In this document: in pieces, positions 1 through 11,941 of the stretch
Position numbering within the stretch: position 1 is the first letter of the stretch
How the letters are laid out: the number at the start of each line of letters is the position of its first letter
NCBI GenBank assembly: GCA_027405735.1
Contig: JAPEHQ010000002.1
Location: 1,736,001 to 1,800,000 of the forward strand
Direction of reading: 5' to 3'
DNA: 64,000 bases
DNA from: Mucor racemosus
Taxonomy: Eukaryota; Mucoromycota; Mucoromycetes; Mucorales; Mucoraceae
The notes under the pieces: generated by a model
Told to the model about the DNA's origin: nothing
Seen by the model: the letters and a program-made list of their open reading frames with translations, nothing else
Database searches by the model: none
Position numbers and translations under genes: made by a program

Positions 1-425
1 ACTGAAGAATCAAAAGATAAAAACGAAGGATAAAAGTTGTTGGTATCCAGGGTAACGGTTTCCATAGCAACTGCATTGGTCAAATTTGCAGTATTATCAG
101 ACGCGTGTTGATAAGGAGATGGAGAAGGGGATGGAAATTGTTGTTGAAGATGGTTTGATGCTGTAGATAACATGGAAGAAGGTGATGTACAATAAGAGTT
201 ATTATCATCACATTGAAATGTATCGGGTGATTGAGGTAATAAAATATTATTATAATTTGGCATTTGATCCAATTGTTGCTGAGATTGTTGTGGTTGATAC
301 ATCAAATTGACATTACCTTTAAGTGCAGCATTTAATTGCTGTTGCTGTTGCTGCTGTTGTTGCTGAGGTATCACGTAATCAGTCAGATCATAATCCAAAT
401 AATTGATACTTTGATCTTTAGTCAT
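1..425 (-). CDS. Glutamine-rich protein, N-terminal part only (runs off window)
   Basis: An open frame begins at an ATG read on the minus strand (425-423) and stays open to the window edge, about 141 codons. The protein starts MTKDQSINYLDYDLTDYV, has a pure glutamine run at residues 21-30, and then is rich in Gln, Asn, Pro and Ser (QQPQQSQQQ-like, SPSPSPYQ). No folded domain is visible in this part. Such disordered Q/N/S/P-rich N-termini are common in fungal transcription regulators, but that role is inference. The gene starts about 380 bp away from the 3' end of CGR1 on the same strand. Downstream exons lie outside the window, so the true product is unknown. Confidence 0.6.
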   Translation of the reverse strand, partial: MTKDQSINYLDYDLTDYVIPQQQQQQQQQQLNAALKGNVNLMYQPQQSQQQLDQMPNYNNILLPQSPDTFQCDDNNSYCTSPSSMLSTASNHLQQQFPSPSPSPYQHASDNTANLTNAVAMETVTLDTNNFYPSFLSFDSS

Positions 426-806
426 AGTTCAGAAAAAGGATTGAGGTGTGTTTGTTAAGGAAGGTATTGGGTAAGACAGAAAAAAAAAAAGAAAAAAGAA
501 GGGGGTGAAAAATAAAATAATGAAAAGGAAAGAAAGCACAAAAGCGAAAGGAAATCATAAGCATTTAAAGTAATAGAGAGATGATGACGCCAAAAACGAT
601 TGCTCTCGTCTCGTTTGTTTTTACATGCATGTCGTTGTATTCTTTGTGTATAAACAACAAATCAACAACAACAAAATACAACATTCAAAATTGACATTCG
701 TGAAACATTACAATGCAATGCAAAAACGAAAATCTCCTGCATTTTCTAGTTGTTCAATTAGTTTATTATATTACAATCAATTTGGTGGTATTTCACAAAA
801 TAGTAT
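426..806. other. Intergenic: 5' flank of the Q-rich gene
   Basis: AT-rich spacer between the Q-rich gene start (425) and the CGR1 stop (807), both read on the minus strand. It has an A-rich stretch near 480-540. I see no further gene in it. Confidence 0.5.
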
Positions 807-1302
807 TTAAACTCGAGCCTTCTTTCTGGCTTCTCTCTTCTTCAATCTTTCAAGACGCTTAGCTGACATCTTGGCTGCTAATGCTTCCATTCTCTCTTGC
901 TCTTCTCTCAACTTTTTACGTTCCAAACTGACTGCACGTTTAGCCTAAATTTCATGTACATTTGTAAGTCTAAAATCCATTATTTTAGCGATTATACATA
1001 CATCCTTTTCAGCTTGTTTATCAGCCTTCAATTGCTTTTCAAGAGTCTTGGTAGCATCATTTCTAGCACGCTCTTTTGAACGTTGATCCCAGTTCTTGCG
1101 AAGCTGTTTAGGTTGTTGAGTACGACTAGTTGCTGTCTTTTGAATCTTCCAATTCTTACCTAAACATTTCAATCAATCAATCAATCAATCGAACGGGACC
1201 CAACATGATTTTAATAGAAAACTTACCAGAAACTCTCTTATTAATAGTATCAACTACACCACCAATATCAGCTTTTGAACCATTCTTTGTAACAGCAACC
1301 AT
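807..1302 (-). CDS. CGR1: Cgr1-type rRNA-processing protein
   Basis: Three exons on the minus strand: 1302-1227, 1159-1002 and 944-807, joined by GT-AG introns of 67 and 57 nt, give 123 aa. The first junction makes SGKNWKIQK, matching the conserved 'SGK.WK' start of the Cgr1 family. The rest is a highly basic coiled coil ending ERLKKREARKKARV. Cgr1 is a small nucleolar protein needed for 60S pre-rRNA processing in yeast, and length (about 110-125 aa), charge and the SGKNWK motif all agree. The first intron contains a short ATTG tandem. The start faces ADA3 across a 410-bp divergent promoter region. Confidence 0.85.
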
Positions 1303-1712
1303 TGATTTAACGTTTAAATGAAAAAGGGATAATGATTCAATGGCTTTTTTTTTTCTTTTTACATTTTCATGGTTTTTTTTTTTTATGAATCCTTCATTTT
1401 ATGTGACGATCTTTACTATTTAAAAGGCTTCTATAAACAATAGGTGTATATTGGCACATTCATCTCATTTCCATTGGTATAGTAGCATATATTTACTATT
1501 TTTGAACAAGAAAAAATAAGAAAGCATAGCTCTATCACCTATAAACACAGAGAGAGGGAAGCTGCCTATTATTTAAACTTCACTTCTCTCATAATAATTC
1601 ATTGAATATTACATTTCAATTGAAAAATACTCCTAAATTATCTTTTTTATGATTATTTAATATCAAATTGCCCACATTTACATACATAAACGCAAAAATA
1701 CACATTTACAAT
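1303..1712. promoter_or_regulatory. Shared divergent promoter region CGR1/ADA3
   Basis: A 410-bp AT-rich segment lies between the two divergent starts (1302 minus, 1713 plus). It includes pyrimidine-rich runs at 1345-1383. No specific factor site is claimed; the promoter role is inferred from gene orientation. Confidence 0.4.
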
Positions 1713-3552
1713 ATGAATACTGATCTAACGCGTCAATATGGCCTACCGCAGCAGGTCTCAAATTCAACTAATGCTATCATCAAACAATTTAAACCAACAA
1801 CAACATCACAACAAGATGAAAGTATTCCGGATAATCAACAACTTATAAGTATAAAAGCAGATTTAGAGGCATTGTTGAATTCATCACAATCTAGGATTAA
1901 AGATCTGAAAAAAGATCAGATGGTTTTAGAAAGAAGTGTCAAAATTCGCGATGGAGGTAAATTGAAGAAAAGGTGTAGATGTTGCTAAGGCTAATGTTTC
2001 TTTAGATACAACTACTACTCCATCTGGTAAAGGTGTTGGGACAATGGATAAAATGAGAATCAAACAAGAAACAAGTAGTGCATTGAATTGATTATATAAT
2101 ACCCATGATATTAATGCTATTATTAGATGATGATTTAGACATGCTTCACTCTTCTTCTAATATACCAAAACCTGAATTAAGCAGGCAAGCGTAAGTTGGC
2201 ACGTATAATGCTATATGTTTAAATCCTCACTATCTTAATAGTGCACTCGAAATAATAAGAAGAAGAAGACGAAGGGAGGAGACTGAGAGTTCTGAAGAAC
2301 GTCGTAGTGAATCGCCACATGTCAATATCAAATTAAAAAAAGTGGATGTTGGAACACCACATATATCACAAAGCGAATCACCGCCACCTTCCAAACAAAG
2401 AGGAGATGTCAAAAAGATTAAAAAATCATCCTCAACAAGAGGCAATCATACCGAAAGTAAACACAATAAAAATCATAATTCTAAACAAAAATCTCAACCT
2501 CTGGAAGAAGTTGATTTCGTAAGAGTAAAACCGAAAGATCAAGTGCCCATTACAACATTTTGGACTACATTAGAACCTTATTTTCGCAATTTGACAGAAG
2601 AAGATCGAGAATACTTAATGCAGAAATCAGATCAAGGTAAACCTTATCTGATCCCACCATTGGGACAGCATTATGTGGAAAAATGGGCTGAGGAAGATCA
2701 ATCAATTGGTCTCCATACATCGGAAAACAAGCTTAAACATTTACAACATACAATGCCAACAGATTCTCAACAGGATATTGATAACAGCTCTTTGACAGAT
2801 AGATTAATTTCTAGTTTAGTCAAGGAAAACTTGTTACCAGAGGAGATTACTAGTGATGATGATGATGACAACGAAGAAGATGAAGCAGAACGGGATAGCG
2901 ATATCATGACAGATGCTTTAGAAAAGAAATACAATGCAAGAACTGTAACTCAATTAAATGCAGACCCAGCTGAAGACATAGTAGGATTTGAAGAGAGATT
3001 AAAAAGAGAACTTCGCTATGCTGGTTTGTTTGGCGATGAAGATGTACGTTAAAGTAACTCGCCATTTTGATACATGCATTTTACTAACCACATTATACAG
3101 ATTGATTGGAATGCTAAAGAAGATGATGAAATTTGTGCAGAACTTCGTACCCTGAGTCGTGAGCTAAAAGATCAAATGAAATCGAACGAATACCACAAAA
3201 AGAGATTATTAGAAGTGGTAGATTGTCAATTACAATTCGAACAATATCGTCAAGTTTTAGATACATTAGATGGCCAAGTTGAGCAAGGATATCTAAAAAG
3301 ATTTGTAAGTTTTATTAAACCATATTTAAATAGGAAACTAATTAGATTTTACAGCGTCCTCAAAAATCAAAGAAACGGAAGTCAGCGGGCCCAAAGGCAG
3401 TTTTATCAGAAAATGCAGTATTTGCTATGGAAAAACGTAAAACTTGGATTGAAGCTCTTGGCGGTATTTTCAATGATAAAAACATGTCCATGCCTGCCTC
3501 GTCCATTTATGAACAACCGCCCTCTGAAGATAATAATACATCTTCATCTTGA
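1713..3552 (+). CDS. ADA3: Ada3/Ngg1-like SAGA subunit (irregular first coding region)
   Basis: The later exons read clearly as Ada3: 2242-3043, 3101-3304 and 3355-3552, with introns 2191-2241, 3044-3100 and 3305-3354. The diagnostic stretch FWTTLEPYFRNLTEED...YLIPPLGQHY lies at about 2560-2680, and the C-terminal block begins IDWNAKEDDEI at 3101 and ends at a TGA. Ada3 links Gcn5/Ada2 in the SAGA and ADA histone acetyltransferase complexes in the nucleus. The first part, from ATG 1713, reads well to about 1956. After that, frame is kept only by a 170-nt intron (1957-2126), or else there are two frame changes plus a TGA near 2088. That segment still looks coding (VDVAKANVSLDTTTTPSG). So the gene may be intact, partly decayed, or affected by base-call errors. 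It converges on PIG-F with a 112-bp gap. Confidence 0.85.
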
Positions 3553-3664
3553 AAATCCCTGTAAATCATTGATCTTTAAATTTGTACATTTGTAAACCTT
3601 TTTTTTTTTTTCCTTTATATTTTATTCATTTTTCAAATAAATGCTTCTACTATACATATACATT

Positions 3665-4484
3665 TTATTCACTCTTCTTTTTACCAAATATTAATTTCAA
3701 TGATGCCCAAACAAAAGCAGCTATAACACCAACCGAGTGACCAACATAAGTTGAAATAACGCATGAGATTGGCCATGCTTGCCATTCTCTATCCCAATCT
3801 AAAGGTAAAACAATGGCGCCGATCCATGCTCCTGAAAGTGCACAAATAGCTTGAGCATATGCATAAATTTCGGATGTAGTGGTAGGGCTACATGTAGTAA
3901 AATAACAAAATTGCTTAGAAATAATCAAGATGCGTAGATGTCATGACATTTGTTACCTGTGTTGTAAAAATACTTTGATCCAAGCACTCTCCTGAAAAGA
4001 TTCATAGCATGGCATGACAGTCAGTATGGAAAGATATGCTGCAAATAAGAAAGTATTGGGTATTTTTCTATGAATTCAAGATAAAGATATAAGTTTAAAT
4101 ATAATACATTCATATGCAGGTAGTAGGCTTTACTCTATCAAAGGAGCACCAAATAATACTGTTAAAACATGTAGTATACCAGTTGCTGTTAAGGTAGCTA
4201 ATATGCTATAACCTACTGATTTCTATAATAATAAATCCAATTAATATAAAAAAGATTGTAATGAGCGTAAATATTCCACTTACAAATGCTTTATTGGTAG
4301 TGCCTCTTAATACGTGCGCAAGTATAACCAAGAAAATATGTCCTACAAAGAGTACAGGGACTGTGGTTGAAAGAGTTTGAACAGGATCTTTTAATAAAGA
4401 TGTAGTTGGGAGCTTAAATGTGGCACCGTAGTTGAGTCCTACGGCTAATAAGCCAATAACAAGTTCAGTGCCAAAAGGTTTCAT
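3665..4484 (-). CDS. GPI11: PIG-F/Gpi11-like GPI ethanolamine-phosphate transferase subunit
   Basis: Four minus-strand exons: 4484-4284, 4222-4134, 4067-3957 and 3887-3665 give 207 aa. The protein is hydrophobic throughout, with about six likely membrane segments. It carries the PIG-F signature CALSGAWIGAIVLPLDWDRE followed by WQAWPISC, and ends with the basic tail FGKKKSE. PIG-F/Gpi11 is an ER membrane partner of the GPI ethanolamine-phosphate transferases that finish GPI anchors. Length and topology fit the family (about 200-220 aa). Phases across all three introns keep one frame, and the join APLIE-KIPNTFLFAAYLS supports the second. A GPI-anchored protein is encoded later in the window (28940-29702). 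Confidence 0.88.
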
Positions 4485-5934
4485 GGTTTACAAGAAGAAG
4501 AAATATTGCTCTTGGTTTTCTTTATATTTTACGAGTTTGTCTCGCGACCGACCCACCAATATGTCCTTTCAAAAATTACAAGTCCGGGAAACTTGAAGTT
4601 GCCATGATTCAATAAACCTGTTGGGAAGAAATACACTAGCTCAATGGTAAGACACAGGCTTGCAACTGCAGAGAATTATTGAATAAAATGTATATTTTTC
4701 TACCTTTATTAGATCCTGACAGAATAGTATAATTTTCTAAAAAGGATTGCATTATTTATACAACATATAAAACGACTTCTGCGCAATAATAAAAGATTCA
4801 TTTGAAAATGTGTCTTGTGAATGCAGCTATGATATCTACCAGGACTAGGGATGTTGTCGAGCCCAGCTTATACTAGTAAATTTGGCTGGCAAGATCTGGC
4901 TCGACACCAATGCTAACCAGGACACATGTTTATTTCTTCTTTATTCTCTACTTGTAATCGCTCGCAATAAAAAATAATTCAATTTATAAAAACAAATTTT
5001 ACTTTACACAATATACATATATAAATTAACAGGCGCTTCTAACTAATGATAACCAAGGTTTACAAAATGTTAATGCATCGACTATTATTTTTTCATGTAT
5101 AAAGTGATTCGAGACAATTTATTTCTACTAAAAGAGCACATGATGTTAAAATGCAAAATTCTCTGTTTTTCATCATTGGTATATATCTCTACCGATTTTA
5201 CAGATATCTGAAACTAAAGCACATTAAATAATACAATCTATAACACTAAATTTGCATCAATTGTAAAATCGTTTCAAAACTTCCGACATTATTAATATCT
5301 ACAACAGCCAAAATTTCCACGTCGCTTTGATCGATCAGTCAAAACGCATTAAGCCTTTGTATGTCACATGTTTTGATATCTCAATTTGCACCCGATGCGT
5401 AGCTTTTATTTGCACTATTTCATTTGATTGTAGCTGCAGTTTTGATGATGTAATGCCATGTTGTGTTGCTTCACATTGACCGAAATTGATCTAAAATCGA
5501 TTGTAAAATTAGGCAACCAAATTGAATCGTTGATTTTTTATACTCGCAAGATAGATCTAACTGAATACTACTTTGCATTTTTTGTTTCAGCGAAAAATAT
5601 TGACTTTTCGTCGAGATAATCAAGATAATAGTTTATATCACAGCTTAAAATCTATAGTAACGGGGCTCCAAAATTGATCTGAAAAAAAGATCGAAAAATG
5701 ATTCAAAAAACAAAATTGTTTAAATGCTCATGAACTGCAAATCAAGTCGACTTAGCGAATTAAATGGTTTTTGTACAGTTTTAAATTCTGCATCTAGTGA
5801 AATAAAATTTATAGAAATGTTTCACATTAAATTTTGCGTAAAATACGATTTAAATTTTGGAGGTTTTTTGAAGATATACAACAGTTTCTATAAGCATATT
5901 TTAAATATAAATAATTGAAATAATACACAAAGAA
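4485..5934. other. AT-rich intergenic, no gene seen
   Basis: No recognisable gene. A weak inverted repeat occurs at 4855-4906 (TGTCGAGCC against GGCTCGACA). A tRNA-like stretch at about 4636-4680 was judged too broken to call. Short AT-biased open frames here look like chance. Confidence 0.5.
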
Positions 5935-6390
5935 ATTATCTATCTATCGAGCCCTTGATGAACCTTCTAGCTGCATTTTCAGTAGAGAAAACGAGATTTT
6001 TGTCCAAATTTTTTCAGATTCAGAATTTAGGATGAGGGTATATAAGGGAAAAATGGAAGCTAGAAATGGAGGTACCTTTTTGTACACATTTTTGAGGATA
6101 TCTCCACGAAAAATCAATATTTTAAAAAAAAACTAAATTGGGTTTAAGAGAGCTCAACGAGCTTGACGAGATGAATGTAAAAAGAATACTGCTCAATTTA
6201 ACCAATATTTTGAAACCTACTATAGAAATGCCCAAAAAAATGAAAAAAAAATAAAAGTGCTCAGAATTTTTTTAGATTGAAATATGTTATAGAGCACTTC
6301 AAAACAAGTAAGTTTTATTATTAAAAAGTGTTAGTATAGCTTAATTTTTACTAGAGATATGAAGCCTCAAAGTTTTCAATCCTTTAGCAG
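5935..6390 (+). repeat. Interspersed repeat family A, copy 1
   Basis: This AT-rich segment recurs, diverged, in the window. The shared core includes TATCTCCACGAAAAATCAAT, AGAGCTCAACGAG and, at its end, 'gatatgaagcctcaaag'. Related copies are at 17398-17870 (reverse), inside both palindrome arms (18179-19351 and 19654-20826), at 53848-54991 (reverse) and as a fragment near 56730-56885. This copy and the 17.4-kb copy share an extra outer part (near 5935-6090) that the others lack or have lost. No coding capacity is evident, so it is an unclassified old mobile-element family. Confidence 0.65.
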
Positions 6391-7689
6391 TAAATACGCG
6401 TAAAAAATCTGAAACATTAGCACTGAAAAATTAATACCAACTGCAGAAAATAGGATATTTCCGGATACTTGTTTTTGAATTAAAGGTGAACATCTCAGGT
6501 ACATTGGCATATAATTTTATCCTGGTGCTATTTAGTGAAAAAAAAAAGTATATCAGCGATGAAAAGTGAGACTCAATTTTCAAGGAAAAGTCAGTGGATT
6601 TTATGTGTTTTTGAGCCTTTCATGAGATGTAACATGAATTCAGGAATAGCTAGCATTATGCGACCAATTTATATTTATCTTGAAGTATTTAAGGCGCATC
6701 TCAGAAAGTGACTCTAACGGCTATTTTGTTATAGCTTGATATTTTTGAGTTATACCGTATGTCGTACTCAAATAACACAAATTTAAAAATTCGATCTGTA
6801 TAAAATCATTAAAAGGATCATTTCTAGTCAATATGCCTTCCAAGTTACAGCAAATGCTACTGTACTTCAGGTATTCAATCATGTTTGTAGGACATAGCTT
6901 ACCCAAGCAATAAAGCGCTCTCATCTTCAATGACAGTATCTAGAATAAGCTGATGCGATTATTAAAAATAAGTGTTATTTGTCAAATCTAACAATGAATT
7001 ATGTATGAACGAATGCACCAGCTTTGTCAATTAGTTTCAATTGTATGTACTTTAGTATAAATATCTAACGCTACAACGACAAATAATTATGGTGATGGCA
7101 AGTTCTCAGGTTAATGTTTGATGACTCGAGGTATTGGCTTTCAGAAGCCTCAAGCAGATTTCACATGGATTACTATACAGAAACCAGTTTTTTTCTTGTA
7201 AAAAATATTCTCAAAATGAACTATTTCCATGAAATCTGCTTAATCTCGTTTAGAGAGTATTTTTTTTTTAATGTATTTCATTTTCTCTTGAATGTAAAAC
7301 GGATGATGGGATTCATTGATGGCATTACAATCATTTTTATGGGTACAGAAAACCCTAATAAGCAATCTATAAGCATTCGTATAAATGACTAAGAAGATAG
7401 TAATGACTATATTAGCATGTACTAGACGTGAAGGACAATAAGCGTCAATTGCTATAATACAACGAAAACGAGCGTATTGATTCTCCACGTCACCACAGAG
7501 GAAAGATTTAAAGGGAATCACTGCGTTAAAAGGTGGCGCACTAAAAAAAATTGAAGGGGATGCACCTTTTTTTTTCCAAGTTTGCCTTAACCTTTCTTAA
7601 CTATACTTTTTTATTTTAGTTTTTTTTATAAAACAACCTTTCAAAGAAGAAATACCTCATCCAAGGAAAAAGATCGCAGAAAGAAAAAC
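6391..7689. other. AT-rich intergenic, no gene seen
   Basis: Only short, compositionally biased open frames occur. Nothing resembles a known family. Confidence 0.5.
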
Positions 7690-7760
7690 TTCCTTCAATT
7701 CCCCTCTCCTCCCCTCTCCTTTTTTCCTTCTTATCCATTCTTTCTTTCTTTCTACTTTCA
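7690..7760 (+). promoter_or_regulatory. Pyrimidine-rich promoter tract upstream of the capping enzyme
   Basis: A CT-rich run (CCCCTCTCCTCCCCTCTCC followed by TTTCTTTCTTTC) ends about 95 bp before the ATG at 7853. CT-tracts just upstream of starts are typical core-promoter features of fungal housekeeping genes. The role here is inferred from position. Confidence 0.35.
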
Positions 7761-7852
7761 ACAAACTTCATAGTCATTTGTTGAAATTAATAATCAAAAG
7801 GAAACAGATAATCACCTGCTGTTGTTTGCAAAACTAGTCAAGATTTTCAAAA

Positions 7853-10500
7853 ATGCAATCAACAGAACCTATGCAAATTTCAGAGTCGATTGGAAAACGC
7901 GTTGACCCAACATACAGCAAAGTGTTGCAGTCAAGGCTAAAAGAATTATTAAATAGTCAAAATGATAGGTATATTTATATACGCTTATATGGAAAATAAC
8001 TGAGTATATGCAGTATTAATACATCTAATTTAGTTTTCCCGGATCACAACCCATTAGCTTCGAATCGAAACATTTAACTGATATAGAACGTGAGGATTAT
8101 TTTGTCTGCGAAAAATCAGACGGTGTACGATACTTGCTATTCTTTCTTCACTCGCCTAAAGGACCTGCTTCCTTCTTGGTATTGTATAAAATCTCCTTCA
8201 AAAATGAGCCATGATAAAATGAGTTTTCTAACCTTTATTCATGCTAGTTTGATCGAAATAAGCATTGGTATTATGTGCCAAATTTATTATTTCCTGTCAG
8301 AGGGCGAGAGAACGAATTTTTAAAAGATACAATAATGGATGGTGAATTAGTCCTGGATATTGATGCAAATAAGGTATAAAAAAAATTGGTCATTATTGTA
8401 TACATGTTTTTAATGGGGATATGATTTAGAAAACTTGGAGATACCTCATATTTGACTTGATGGTTGTCAATGGCTCACCCATAATTCAGAGATCCTTTAG
8501 TTCCAGACTTGGGGTATGTAATAATGAGTGCTTAATGTAATATAGAACTTATTTAGAAACGTAGATGCTACAACAAGATATCATACAACCATTTAATGCT
8601 CGAATGAGAACACAGATCGATCCAACAAAGCTACCACCTTTCACGTAAGATAGTTTAAAGAATAGCTTTTATTCATGAAAATAATAATATAAACTATAGA
8701 ATCGAATTGAAAAAGATGGAAAGATCATATGGGTTACGTTTGGTATTTGAGCAAATACCCAAATTAAAGCACAAAAGCGATGGAATTATTTGGACGCCTG
8801 TCAAATATCCTTACACACCCGGTACATGTGAAAAATTGTATGTTTGATTAACATATATTCTGCAACATATCACTAACACATTTGATAGATTAAAATGGAA
8901 GCCACCGGAATTAAATACAGTGGATTTCAGAATAGCTGCAAGATGGAGCAAAGAGCATAAACCTATTTATTCTATTGAAGTATTGTCAAATGGTGTGACA
9001 TATAAGTTCTATGATCATTTTCAGCCTGAACCAACATTAGCTACACAGTAAAGTCTGAAATAAAGCAAATATAACGTTAAGACTAACAAGTTGTTTTTAG
9101 ATGGAAAAATCAATTACCTGATGGACGAATAGCTGAATTTAGGTAAGAAATATCCTACAATAGTCGATAGAATTATTGTATTTATTATGCTTTTTAGATA
9201 TGATCCTCAGTGTGAAGTTACAATAATTGAGCAGGGATATGCACCCACTATTAGGAAAGGTGGCTGGAGGTAAGATTTGGTATTACTTTGAAGCCTGAAA
9301 TATTAAAGAGTTTTTTTTTTTATTGAAACAGATTTGTGCGATTCCGAGATGATAAAAGTACAGCAAATGATGAACAAGTTGTAAAAAAGATTTTAAATAG
9401 TATTCAAGATGGTGTCACAAAAGAGCAATTATTATCATGTATGGATAGGGTACGTGCTGCTTGGAAAGCGAGAGAAAAGGGATTACCTATGCCACCACTA
9501 CCATCAAAATCTTCTAAATCTCCTGGTAATTTGACCTTATCAACCCAATTCACGCCGTCTGCTTCTGTATCAAGTACACCGACATCTTCAACTATGCTTC
9601 AATCTCCAAATTTACCTTCATCAGGTGGCTATTTTCGTGAGAGCCATGAAGTTTCCAGCAGAAATAACTCGATTTCAGATGAATCCCTTACTACAATAAT
9701 GAAAAGAAAGTCATCTGCAGCTTCAGTTACAACCCCTTTAAAGGATTCAGTGGAAGTGATAGAAGCAGAAGAACCTGTAGAGAGGAAAAGATTAAAGTCA
9801 TTAGTCGAAGAGCCGCAACAACTTCCTCCTCCTCCTCCTCCTCCTTCTACTTCTACTTCTACTTCTACTTCTGTGTTAGCAGCTATATCGCCTTCACCTT
9901 CAATACCTGTCAATATTAAAGTTGAAAAAGAAGATGAAGAACCTCAATTTTCGAATGATATCAAAGTACAGCAGCAGCAACAATCGCGGCAAATGCAACA
10001 ACCATTGCAACAACAGTCATTATCAAGGCAAAGTTTGCCAAAACAAACGAAACCAGAGGAAAGAATGGAAACCCCTCGATCAAGAAAAACATCGCTTGTT
10101 GATGAAAAAGCTGCTCCAGATTTACAATTACCACCATCATCTGCTAAATTAAACAAGATTCCAGCTGCTACAAACTCTCATTCAGTACGTACATTATCAG
10201 CACCCACAATCACAACACTGCCTGAAGCACCACGAATTACCTCGCCCGAATCAATTAGGGTCGAATATGATGATAACCGTCGATCGAAATCTATACCACA
10301 GTTACCAAAAGAAACCACCATGCAGACGACGAAAAAAGCTAAATCATCATCGAGCATCCATAATCTTTTAACAACATCAATCGAGCCAACGCCAACTAAA
10401 AGAGCTTACGCTTTTTCAAATATTTTACAGCAACCAAGGAAAGCTCCACCTACACAGCAACAACAACAACAAAAAAAATTGCAGCAGCATATTCATAATC

Positions 10501-10555
<55 letters not shown>

Positions 10556-10976
10556 GCAACAATTACAACAATTACAACAACAACAACAGCAGCAGCAGCA
10601 ACCTGTTCAATTTATTAATTTTCATGCTGAAGGAAGACAATCACCACAACAAATGAATAAAAATCATGTTTTAATCATTAGAAGTGAAAGCAATAGTCAA
10701 CCAACAGTAGCAGCGCAACAACAACCTCCACAACAGCGTATATGGAAAAATAGTAATAATAATAATAGCAGCAATAGTAGTAGCAGTAATAATAATATTA
10801 ATAATAATGTAAAATATGAAAATCAAACACCACCATCACATCCTCCTCCTCGATCACAATCTCCATCTTCACATATTTCACCTGCACCTCCACTTCCACC
10901 ACAACAAGAATCATATTCTCCTTATAATAATAATGCTGTATCAACGACATACCACCATTTACCACCTCAAAATCGG

Positions 10977-11007
<31 letters not shown>

Positions 11008-11288
11008 TTCATCAACCATACTACGGTCAATATCAACAGCAACAACCATCACTACCACAACAACAGCAACAACAACAACAGCAACAACAGCAACAATCTT
11101 CCATGTATGGTTATCGTCGTAATGAGCAACAGGTTGCTCACTCATATCAGCAACAACAACCTATTCAATCACATTCCCAACGGCAACAACAACTACAAAA
11201 TACAATTCAGCCAAGTAGTTCATCGCCAATCTCTCCTCCAAAAAGGAAAAATAGCCAAAAAGCAAAACTGGATTTCATTTTGAATTGA
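7853..11288 (+). CDS. mRNA capping enzyme (guanylyltransferase) with giant Q-rich C-terminal tail
   Basis: Ten exons: 7853-7968, 8034-8178, 8248-8373, 8430-8513, 8565-8644, 8700-8837, 8889-9047, 9101-9142, 9198-9269 and 9332-11288. The nucleotidyltransferase motifs appear in order: [10 protein letters not shown] (motif I, lysine forming the GMP adduct), [11 protein letters not shown] (III), DGELVLD (IIIa), [13 protein letters not shown] (IV), LLKWKPP (V) and [10 protein letters not shown] (VI). The enzyme moves GMP to 5'-diphosphate RNA ends in the nucleus; there is no triphosphatase domain, as in other fungi. After motif VI the frame runs on for roughly 600 residues of Pro/Ser/Thr- and Gln-rich sequence, with long Q runs near 10,500, 10,970 and 11,060, and ends at a basic [11 protein letters not shown]. 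Fungal homologues are usually near 400-460 aa, so the tail is a large, unusual extension. Ortholog of yeast Ceg1. Confidence 0.9.
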
Positions 11289-11941
11289 TTTTTATACACA
11301 TATAAATAAAATTGAACATATTACACTTGATGAACCTTAAAAAAAAGAGGGGGGGATGGGGGATCACACTTTTACCGAATTGTTTAAAAGGAAATGAAAC
11401 AAGACCATCAAATATCTAAAAGCGGAAAATATGGACAAACACGCCAAGTTTAATACCTTATTTTTTGTTTCGCGAAATTGTTTGCAAAAAAAACGTTTTT
11501 ACAGGTTCAAGTAAAACGAGTATGATGATGAATTTAAAAAATTGATTTTTTCTATTTAGAGTTTAAAAAATTGTTTTACACCTCCAAAAAAACGATATTT
11601 CACAAAACTTACTTTTAAAATATTCTCTGGCATGTCGAGTTGAACCTGATACTTTTTGTTTTAAAAAAAATTGAGGAAAAACCAAAAGATTGGCGTTATC
11701 AAAGGTGCCGTGTGCAAATTATTAAATTGGTTTCCTGTGAGAAATAGCACACGTATTCAATAACCGTTTCCCTGGTGACTGGTGAAATGCGCTTTTTTAC
11801 GCATCTTTAATGGATTGTTTTGATTACAGTGCCCTTTCTTCCTTCGTTCAATTGGATAGTGAAGCTGACAAAAATTTTACAATAAAAAAAAACCCAGGTC
11901 TTGTTTTTTTTTTCTTTTTTTATAAAATATATTAAAGCATT
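11289..11941. other. Intergenic / promoter of the SET-domain gene
   Basis: AT-rich spacer with several A and T homopolymers, including a T-rich tract at 11901-11922 close to the next start. No gene seen. Confidence 0.5.

Noticed and set aside
4636..4690. tRNA-like stretch (AGCTCAATGGTAAGAC...CTTGCAAC)
   Set aside because: D-arm resemblance only; the anticodon stem does not pair and there is no T arm or B box.
10798..11145. Valine-rich and asparagine-rich frames overlapping the capping enzyme tail
   Set aside because: Other-frame readings of CAA repeats; the Gln frame continues the real gene.
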